A stretch of DNA of 5,078 nt from JBBKWG01 sp037968835 (GTDB lineage: Bacteria > Pseudomonadota > Alphaproteobacteria > Rhodobacterales > Rhodobacteraceae): positions 1-5,078 of the forward strand of contig JBBKWG010000108.1 of assembly GCA_037968835.1 (NCBI GenBank), written 5' to 3'. Within the stretch, counting starts at the first letter, position 1; the number at the start of each line of letters is the position of its first letter. The notes under the pieces are model-generated. The model was not told the origin of the DNA. It worked only from the letters and a program-made list of their open reading frames with translations, and ran no database searches. Below are positions 1 to 4,857 of this stretch, in pieces. The position numbers and the translations under genes were made by a program.

Positions 1-262
1 GGGTGGGTTGCGCCGTTGGCCCCGACACATTGTCCAGCGGTGGGTTCGCCGCAGGCTTGTAGCTGACGCCGGGGTTGTAATCTTTCAGCGCGTGCTGCGA
101 CTTGATCCGGACGCTTTCAAGTTCAAGCGCCCTAAAGTCATCGGCAGCGGCCTTTTCGGATTTGAATTCATCGTACTCGGCCCGCATGCGCAACTCGTCG
201 AGCACCATGTGAAAGTGGCCAATGAAGTGGGATATTGCTTCGGTCGTCCGGTCGATCATCAT
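1..262 (-). CDS. hypothetical protein, N-terminal part (runs off left edge)
   Basis: An open frame on the minus strand starts with tandem ATG codons (262 and 259) and stays open for 87 codons to the window edge. An in-frame TGA at 283-281 limits any earlier start to positions 262-280. Residues 1-60 look like an amphipathic, charged helix (MMIDRTTEAISHFIGHF, then a stretch rich in Glu, Asp, Arg and Lys). Residues 61-87 are proline-rich with a Tyr-Asn-Pro-Gly motif and look like a linker. There is no signal peptide or membrane segment in the visible part. The Shine-Dalgarno match is weak (GCGAG about 8-12 nt upstream). It lies 90 bp downstream of the large low-complexity gene, in the same orientation, with a hairpin between them, so it may be co-transcribed by readthrough. 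I do not recognise the family. Codon use and the clear start argue it is real; function is unknown. Confidence 0.66.
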   Translation of the reverse strand, partial: MMIDRTTEAISHFIGHFHMVLDELRMRAEYDEFKSEKAAADDFRALELESVRIKSQHALKDYNPGVSYKPAANPPLDNVSGPTAQPT

Positions 263-310
263 GGTCAAAACTCGCCAAACTCAAAAATTTCAAGGTTTCC
301 AATTCTAAGT

Positions 311-336
311 GCCGGGGCCACGCGTGCGGCCCCGGC
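311..336 (-). terminator. GC-rich hairpin after the low-complexity protein gene
   Basis: Perfect 9-bp arms GCCGGGGCC (311-319) and GGCCCCGGC (328-336) flank an 8-nt loop. The hairpin begins 16 nt past the stop codon of the large minus-strand gene, the normal place for an intrinsic terminator. On the minus strand it is followed by ACTTAG rather than a U-run. The short T-rich stretch (TTTGTT) follows it in the plus direction. It may therefore be a weak or partial terminator, or a 3'-end stabilising stem that lets some transcription reach the downstream gene. Confidence 0.6.
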
Positions 337-352
337 TTTGTTCAGGTCCGGA

Positions 353-2761
353 TCAGACGCTGTCGTCCTCGCCAACCCAGGTCGATGTCATGGAGCCGCC
401 GACGACAGTCATGTCGACGCTGTTGCCCAGGACGTTGGCGCCCATCACGATGGTCTGGTTGAACGCCGTGTTGTTGATGGCAGCGGCCGCCGAAGCGTAG
501 GATTCGCCGTTGACGTAGCCGTCATCGCCGTTGCTGGACCCCCAGCTACCCAGGTTTCCGCCGGAACCGCCGGCACCGTTGGTGGCCGTGCCGCCCATTC
601 CGCCCATCGTGCTTCCGCCGATCGCGTCACCGACGCTTGACGTGCCACCGACCGCGTTTCCGGTTGTGCCTCCGGTTGCGCTTGTGGTGCCACCCATGCC
701 GCCCATGCTTGAAGCAGCCGCACCGCTGCCGGTGCCTGCGGCATCGACACTGGCATCGTCGTCCGACGTTCCAGCGCCACCGTAACCGGCAATCGCCTCG
801 GCCATGCTGTCGGCAGAGCCGTCCAGCGTGTCGGACGAGAACAGGTCAGCCATCGCATCGGCAGACGCAGCCGCAGCTCCGTCGCCCGACCCGCTACCCG
901 ACGCATCCGACGTCGACGAGACATCGTTGGAACCGCCGGCACCGCCCGCGGACTCCGTGGTATTGGTGCCGTCGTTGGTCACGCTCGAGTTGGCGTCCTG
1001 AGCGTTGGAGCCACCGGCTCCACTCATCGCATCGGACTGACCGGTGCCGGTACCGCTGGCATCGGTCTGCGCGGACACGTCATTTGTGCCTCCCGCGCCA
1101 CCCGAGGATGTTCCGCCAGCGTTGCTGGTGGAGTTCTGGTTGGAATCGCCGGACGTGCCGTCACCGTTGCCGCCAGCACCGCCATTGGCATCAGCCGCGC
1201 CGGTGTTGTGGGCATCTGCCTTGACCTCGTTGTCGGCCGTGGCATCGACAGCATTGTCGGCAATGGCTTTCACCTCGTTGTCGGCAGTCGCCGTCGAGTC
1301 GCCGGTATTTTCGGCGTTGTTCAGACCGAAGAGCAAACCACCGAACGTGTCTTCGTTTTCGGCTTCGCTTTCGGCCTCAGCGCCTGCGCCACCCAGTGCG
1401 CCCGCAACTGCGCCACTAAGTGCGCCTGCACCAGCGCCACCAAGGGCACCTGCACCAGCACCACCAAGGTTGATCGCACCAGAATCGCCACCCTCGGCAC
1501 CATCGCCTCCGGCGTTGCTTTCGGCGTTTCCGCTTGAGCCGCTGTTGCTGTCAACGCCGGCGTCGCCACCGTCATTGCCATGGGCACCGGCAGCGGATCC
1601 GGCAAGCGCGCCACCAAGACCCGCGCCGATGGACCCGGCGTCGCCGCCGTTGCTGTCACCGTCGTAGTTCTCGGAAGCAGAGTTGGCCGCGCCATTCACC
1701 TCGCCGCTGGCGCCGGACGAACCACCGTTTGCGTCGTCGGCCTTTGCGCCCGAGCCGGACAGGCCTACGCCCTGACCGAATCCGTTTGCACTGGTGTCTC
1801 CGACAATCCCACCAGAGGAACTGGCATCGTTGTCGGAATGCGCATCGCCGCTCGCCTGGCTTTGCGTATGAGCGCCACCGCCGTCTCCGCCATTGCTGTC
1901 GGAATCGGTTTCAGACGATCCAGCGCCTATTCCGACACCGACCGAGATCGCCGCGCCACCTTTGCCACCGTCGGCACCATCAGCGTTGACGTCGCCGTTG
2001 CCACCGCTTTCGCCGCCTTTAGCCATGGCGTGACCGCCCCAGACGTCACCTCCCGACGCCCCACCGCCATAGGCGTCGGGATAGCCGCCACCGGAACCGC
2101 CTTCGGTTTTGGCGCTGATGCCTTCTTCGGCTTTCGCGATGCCGCCTGTGGCATTGCCCGACTGACTGAAAGAGCCACTGTTGATGAGGTTGGCTTCACC
2201 AAGCATGTCGTTGTCGGTCATGTTGCCGGACTGGGTGTTGACCATTCCGACGTTGTTGCCGTCGCCGTTCAGCGCATCGTTCAGGATGTTGTCCAGCTTC
2301 AGATCGTGACCGGGATCGTAATGCACATCGTTCTTGGCCACGAGCACATCGCCCATGGAAGAATCATCGTGCATGTCGATATCGACATTATCGTCGTCGC
2401 GCGGAATCCACTCGCCGCCGCCGAAGTCGATGTTGACCTGATTCGAGTTGTCGTTGGAATCATCGCCGCCATTCGACTGGTGAGCATTGGAACTGGTCTG
2501 TTGCTGCTGGTTCTGTTGCTGCTGCTGCTTTTGATCCTGCCCCTGATCGGCTTTGGCGGATTGATGCTGCTGGTCGCTGTTATTGTTGTTGTTCGTGTTG
2601 GCGTTGTCGTTGTCGGACGTATTGTCGTTGTCGACGTCCTGCTTTTGAATTTCGGCATCGACATGCGCCTTCGCGATGTTGATGTCGTCGAAGTCAATGT
2701 CGACTTCTTTCACCTTGAGGTCGTCGAAAACGACCTGATTATTTCGAGATCCATATGCCAT
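353..2761 (-). CDS. large acidic Gly/Ala/Ser/Asp/Asn-rich low-complexity protein, possible secreted or surface protein
   Basis: This encodes 802 residues. The start at 2761 (MAYGSRNNQ) is preferred over an ATG at 2833 because AGAGGAG lies 6 nt upstream. The 24-residue extension would also add the only cysteine. Residues 1-40 contain alternating acidic/hydrophobic strands (VDIDFDDINIAKAHVDAEI). Residues 41-110 are Asn/Asp/Gln-rich with a poly-Asn run (about 54-61) and poly-Gln runs (about 79-88). A second VNIDF/VDIDM segment lies at 109-130. Residues 200-755 are Gly/Ala/Ser/Asp-rich, with 8-residue GGAGAGAL-like repeats at 432-463 and longer degenerate repeats. The last 40 residues are different: NNTAFNQTIVMGANVLGNSV, then a Thr/Val-rich strand and an acidic end (VGEDDSV). 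There is no N-terminal signal peptide, no membrane span and no RTX GGxGxDxUx nonapeptide. By analogy with glycine-rich, signal-less proteins of alphaproteobacteria, export by a type I system using the C-terminal tail is plausible, but this is inference. No transporter gene is visible. Names such as fibrinogen-binding given to such proteins would rest on composition only. Confidence 0.85.
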   Translation of the reverse strand: MAYGSRNNQVVFDDLKVKEVDIDFDDINIAKAHVDAEIQKQDVDNDNTSDNDNANTNNNNNSDQQHQSAKADQGQDQKQQQQQNQQQQTSSNAHQSNGGDDSNDNSNQVNIDFGGGEWIPRDDDNVDIDMHDDSSMGDVLVAKNDVHYDPGHDLKLDNILNDALNGDGNNVGMVNTQSGNMTDNDMLGEANLINSGSFSQSGNATGGIAKAEEGISAKTEGGSGGGYPDAYGGGASGGDVWGGHAMAKGGESGGNGDVNADGADGGKGGAAISVGVGIGAGSSETDSDSNGGDGGGAHTQSQASGDAHSDNDASSSGGIVGDTSANGFGQGVGLSGSGAKADDANGGSSGASGEVNGAANSASENYDGDSNGGDAGSIGAGLGGALAGSAAGAHGNDGGDAGVDSNSGSSGNAESNAGGDGAEGGDSGAINLGGAGAGALGGAGAGALSGAVAGALGGAGAEAESEAENEDTFGGLLFGLNNAENTGDSTATADNEVKAIADNAVDATADNEVKADAHNTGAADANGGAGGNGDGTSGDSNQNSTSNAGGTSSGGAGGTNDVSAQTDASGTGTGQSDAMSGAGGSNAQDANSSVTNDGTNTTESAGGAGGSNDVSSTSDASGSGSGDGAAAASADAMADLFSSDTLDGSADSMAEAIAGYGGAGTSDDDASVDAAGTGSGAAASSMGGMGGTTSATGGTTGNAVGGTSSVGDAIGGSTMGGMGGTATNGAGGSGGNLGSWGSSNGDDGYVNGESYASAAAAINNTAFNQTIVMGANVLGNSVDMTVVGGSMTSTWVGEDDSV
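1380..1475 (-). repeat. four tandem 24-bp units encoding 8-residue Gly/Ala repeats
   Basis: Four imperfect 24-nt units lie head to tail (1380-1403, 1404-1427, 1428-1451, 1452-1475). On the coding strand they give GGAGAGAL, GGAGAGAL, SGAVAGAL and GGAGAEAE-like octapeptides around residues 430-463. The unit length is a multiple of three, so gain or loss of copies would keep the frame. The repeat divides the Gly/Ser/Asp-rich region before a short more ordered segment (EDTFGGLLFGLNN). Confidence 0.8.
2495..2604 (-). repeat. poly-Gln and poly-Asn coding tracts
   Basis: Runs of CAG/CAA and AAC/AAT codons encode glutamine-rich (about residues 77-88) and asparagine-rich (about 54-61) stretches within the N-terminal fifth of the large protein. 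CAG and CAA are mixed within the runs, as are AAC and AAT, so these are not pure triplet repeats. The protein composition seems to be selected rather than produced by recent slippage alone. Confidence 0.75.
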
Positions 2762-2767
2762 GGTAGG

Positions 2768-2774
2768 CTCCTCT
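2768..2774 (-). promoter_or_regulatory. ribosome binding site deciding the start at 2761
   Basis: Read on the minus strand the site is AGAGGAG with a 6-nt spacer (CCTACC) before the ATG at 2761. This is the best Shine-Dalgarno match on this strand and it selects 2761 over the in-frame ATG at 2833. Confidence 0.85.
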
Positions 2775-3127
2775 GGAATACGCCGGGGAAGCCGCCACTC
2801 ATCTGTAATGCGGCAAGACACCCGGAGCGTCATTTGGGTTTGAATGGTTTGAGTTGATGGGGCGCGACGCGATCGCTATCGGAACCACACCGCAGTGAGG
2901 ATTGTTTTCTGGTTCGCCGTTTCCCTCTCTTTCGGCGATCCCTTTCGTACGCATCGTCCCGCGCAGATCGCCTGAAAATCGCGATCAATCGATAGGGATC
3001 GTGTTCGTTACCCACCGCGCAAAAATATTGCCGCGGTGATTCAAGGGTCCCATCAGAGAGGCGTTTCGCCAAGCTAGACGAAGGTTTATTTCCGATAGAG
3101 CTTTGAAGACAAAAAGCTATTCGCGCT

Positions 3128-3159
3128 CATTCACGATTTAACGCATGATGCATTCACGA
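3128..3159. repeat. 9-bp direct repeat, possible regulator binding sites
   Basis: CATTCACGA occurs at 3128-3136 and again, identical, at 3151-3159. The spacing is 23 bp start to start, close to two helical turns, so a dimer or two monomers could bind on one face of the DNA. The copies sit in the AT-rich part of the divergent intergenic region, just left of the 24-bp palindrome. A role as operator is inference. Confidence 0.45.
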
Positions 3160-3169
3160 GCGGTGCCAC

Positions 3170-3193
3170 CTTTGATTGAACATTCGATCAAAG
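3170..3193. promoter_or_regulatory. 24-bp near-perfect palindrome, candidate operator
   Basis: Outer arms CTTTGAT (3170-3176) and ATCAAAG (3187-3193) are perfectly complementary, as are inner arms GAA (3178-3180) and TTC (3183-3185). Ten of twelve symmetric pairs match. The failures are one T/G pair and the central C/A pair. The loop would be only 2 nt, so protein binding to duplex DNA is more likely than an RNA hairpin. It lies between divergent genes, where a shared regulator would be expected to bind. Confidence 0.5.
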
Positions 3194-3250
3194 TTTACAT
3201 CTCAAAATTGAATTTGCGGACGGGGATTAGTACAAACGATCAGTTTAGGA

Positions 3251-3269
3251 GCAAAAATCGTTTTTTTGC
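3251..3269. repeat. A/T-rich inverted repeat
   Basis: GCAAAAA (3251-3257) and TTTTTGC (3263-3269) form perfect 7-bp arms around a 5-nt loop. The stem is mostly A-T and no U-run follows, so it is unlikely to be an intrinsic terminator. It may be a bent-DNA element or a weak operator. Confidence 0.35.
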
Positions 3270-3316
3270 GCTGTGCGTCATATGTTCAACTAGCGACAAT
3301 GTGACCAGATTTGGTG

Positions 3317-3346
3317 TTGGTTGGGTTCTTTGGGATATGGTATTAT
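3317..3346 (+). promoter_or_regulatory. possible extended -10 promoter reading right
   Basis: TATTAT (3341-3346) is preceded by TGG (3338-3340), giving a TGn extended -10. A poor -35 (TTGGTT, 3317-3322) lies 18 bp upstream. A transcript would start near 3353 and carry a leader of about 155 nt to the regulator start at 3510. Confidence 0.3.
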
Positions 3347-3435
3347 CGCCACACTAGTCCCAATGACTATGGTCCCGGTCGCTTGCGTTGCTGATGTCCG
3401 GAACGAATGGTGAGTAATGCCCGGCGAGCGGAATT

Positions 3436-3464
3436 TTGACGCTGATTTCCCGGTGTGAATTAAG
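3436..3464 (+). promoter_or_regulatory. possible sigma-70-type promoter of the regulator gene
   Basis: TTGACG (3436-3441) matches the -35 consensus in five of six bases. With a 17-bp spacer the -10 would be ATTAAG (3459-3464), a weak match. The start would fall near 3471, about 40 nt before the ATG at 3510. It is a better -35 but poorer -10 than the candidate near 3341. Confidence 0.35.
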
Positions 3465-3509
3465 ATTTGAATATTTAGACGAACTCGATCGAAGGGGTCG
3501 GGATTTTCA

Positions 3510-4195
3510 ATGCGCAGATTTAATGATCGAAAAGTTTACATCGGGTTTCTTGGCTCAAACCTCGATTTTTCCAAGCGCCTGTTGGATTTGGCTAAACTGG
3601 AACTCGAGGGCGTTCAGATGCGCAGGTTCGAGACGCTGGAAGACGTGCGCGAGATCACGTCGGATCCCAAGAATTCGATACGGATTTTGATTGTCGCGGA
3701 ATCAAGGGCCGAGGATATGATTGCCCGATACCGACATTATACCGCGACAGCAAATTGCGAGGCTCTGGTCCTTGCCTACGAGGATCCCGGCCACGCCAAA
3801 ACGGTAAGGCTGGCAACGCTCCAGTCGAAGGAGACAAGCGGAATTCGGTTCCTGCCGATGCGGTGCAGCGTCGACGTCTGGCTGTCGTTGCTCAAGATCC
3901 TCTATTACCGACAGGATGTGATTCCAAAGGAGTTACTATTGAGCCAGGGGGAAAACAGGCACCGTCACTCCCTCGCATGCACGAAACGTCCGGCGCGGTC
4001 TCGATTCTGACGTCGCGGGAGGATGAAATCCTTCGCAAAGTCGCGAAAGGTTTGAAGAACAAGTCCATCGCCGATGATCTTCGCTTGTCCGAGCACACCG
4101 TGAAATTGCACCTCCACAACGCGTTCGTGAAAATCGGAGTGCCAAACAGGGCTGCCGCCGCAGCCTAGTATCTTTCGCGTGGGCTCAATGACTGA
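3510..4195 (+). pseudogene. LuxR/FixJ-type response-regulator-like gene, frame broken and with premature TAG
   Basis: The 5' frame (ATG 3510, stop 4010) encodes a receiver-like fold. It has strands at about residues 8-14 (KVYIGFL), 57-62 (IRILIV), 85-88 (ALVL) and 111-116 (GIRFLP), and ends in a helix and VIPKELL as in NarL/FixJ proteins. The acidic pair, the phosphoacceptor Asp and the conserved Lys are not in their usual places, so it is an atypical receiver. The GerE-type HTH follows in the -1 frame: LTSREDEILRKVAKGL, then NKSIADDLRLSEHTVKLHLH, then KIGVPNRAAAAA, up to TAG at 4166-4168. After that TAG the frame continues YLSRGLND to TGA at 4193-4195, so the TAG probably replaced TGG (Trp). 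The junction falls around 3945-3960 near a G5A4 run. Adding one base makes 3510-4195 exactly 229 codons. It could be a pseudogene, sequencing errors, or a frameshifted but functional gene. It starts rightward opposite the low-complexity gene and overlaps the next gene. Confidence 0.72.
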
Positions 4196-4697
4196 CGCAA
4201 AGTCACCCTCCGAGAACACCGAGTTCGACCAATTCCTCGCGCTGCTTGGTCGTCTGAACTACACGTGGACGAATACGGAAAGCCTGTTGATCCACCTGAT
4301 TGCCGGGCTTGCGCCCGTTACTAAAGAAGTCGCCGTGGTAATCTTTCTGACCCTCAATACGACCCGTGCGCGTGTCGATCTGGTTGAACGGCTGTCCAAG
4401 CTGTCGCATGTGTCCGACGAGACCAGACAGACGGTGTTGGAGTTGACCAACAACTTGCAGAAGCTCTCGAGTCTCAGAAATCGCTATAATCACTGCATCT
4501 ATTCTTTCGATCCGGAAGGCGGCGCGACAAAGACGATCCTGATGCGCATCGCGGACCGGAAATCCGAGATCAGGATGGGGCAGACCGGGGAACTCGACGA
4601 GACCGCGATCCGGGACGTCGAACTTACAATTGCAAAGCTTGGAACGCTCAACCGCGATCTCTGGACCTTCATCGTCAAGAAGGGATTTCCGGTCTGA
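4188..4697 (+). CDS. small helical protein with HEPN-like Arg-x4-His motif, function unknown
   Basis: This encodes 169 residues from ATG 4188; GTG at 4179 is an alternative start adding MGS. The 4188 ATG overlaps the apparent ancestral stop of the regulator gene by 8 nt (ATGACTGA), which suggests translational coupling and explains the weak ribosome binding site. The protein appears largely alpha-helical: FDQFLALLGRLNYTWTNTES (13-32), then a hydrophobic segment with VVIFLTLNTTRARVDLVERL (50-69), a helix at about 78-97, and a C-terminal helical part. Residues 97-102 read RNRYNH, an R-x4-H motif of the kind found in HEPN domains, preceded by a helix. HEPN proteins are often RNases or toxins but many are non-catalytic, so no activity is claimed. 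There is no signal peptide, and the segment at 48-56 is too short for a membrane span. Its position suggests a partner of the regulator. Confidence 0.8.
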   Translation: MTDAKSPSENTEFDQFLALLGRLNYTWTNTESLLIHLIAGLAPVTKEVAVVIFLTLNTTRARVDLVERLSKLSHVSDETRQTVLELTNNLQKLSSLRNRYNHCIYSFDPEGGATKTILMRIADRKSEIRMGQTGELDETAIRDVELTIAKLGTLNRDLWTFIVKKGFPV

Positions 4698-4734
4698 GAT
4701 CTCGTCCGTGTGCGTGCCCGCGACTCATAGTGAC

Positions 4735-4753
4735 ATTTCACTTAAGTTGAAAT
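4735..4753. promoter_or_regulatory. 6-bp inverted repeat upstream of the TAXI gene, candidate operator
   Basis: ATTTCA (4735-4740) and TGAAAT (4748-4753) are perfect inverted arms separated by 7 bp containing CTTAAG, itself a palindrome. It lies 38 bp after the preceding stop and about 105 bp before the TAXI start. The rest of 4698-4857 shows no convincing terminator or -10/-35 pair. Confidence 0.35.
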
Positions 4754-4846
4754 ATCGCCCGTCGATCCGGATCCCCCATTCGGACCATCAGTACCTTTGC
4801 CCTTGCATCGCCTGAGGTGATCGTCACTTTGGTGTCACATATAAAT

Positions 4847-4852
4847 GGGAGG
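4847..4852 (+). promoter_or_regulatory. ribosome binding site of the TAXI gene
   Basis: GGGAGG lies 5 nt before the ATG at 4858. It is the strongest Shine-Dalgarno match on the plus strand and fixes this start. Confidence 0.8.
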
Positions 4853-4857
4853 TTCGA

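Larger units (their letters stand above)
2762..3509. other. divergent intergenic region with regulatory structure
   Basis: About 750 bp separate the leftward low-complexity gene from the rightward regulator. I see no convincing gene in it. The stretch 3070-3350 is clearly more AT-rich than its surroundings and concentrates the dyads and direct repeats listed separately. Nearer the leftward gene, 2837-2854 holds two copies of GGTTTGA(A/G)T in a 9-bp period. A short basic minus-strand frame (2830-3072) and a short plus-strand frame (3145-3357) lack ribosome binding sites and recognisable content. The region probably contains promoters for both directions and a long 5' leader for the leftward gene. 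Confidence 0.6.

Noticed and set aside
8..640. 210-codon plus-strand open frame at the left edge
   Set aside because: It spans the hairpin, the intergenic gap and the opposite strand of two minus-strand genes, and its composition changes abruptly along its length.
1044..1667. Pro/Ala/Ser-rich plus-strand open frame of 207 codons
   Set aside because: It mirrors the Gly/Ala/Ser repeats of the real minus-strand gene, and its composition is an artefact of the complementary codons.
2762..2833. N-terminal extension of the low-complexity protein to ATG 2833
   Set aside because: The added 24 residues are basic and include a Cys, unlike the rest, and the strong AGAGGAG site selects 2761.
1580..2857. 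425-codon open frame on the plus strand opposite the low-complexity gene
   Set aside because: It is antisense to a gene with GC-rich, biased codons that removes stops on the other strand. Its product is Val/Ile/Ala-rich without recognisable motifs and it has no good ribosome binding site.
2830..3072. 80-codon basic open frame on the minus strand upstream of the low-complexity gene
   Set aside because: It has no Shine-Dalgarno sequence, no recognisable content and lies in what looks like the promoter/leader region. It cannot be excluded as a small gene.
3251..3269. A/T inverted repeat as an intrinsic terminator
   Set aside because: The stem is almost all A-T, no gene ends just before it and no U-run follows.
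3145..3357. 70-codon plus-strand open frame in the intergenic region
   Set aside because: It covers the palindrome and the AT-rich control region and has no ribosome binding site or family resemblance.
3755..4168. Independent gene for the HTH part starting at 3755
   Set aside because: The first 60 codons lie out of frame inside the receiver-coding region and look random. Only the part after about 3945 is real, so it is the 3' part of the broken regulator gene.
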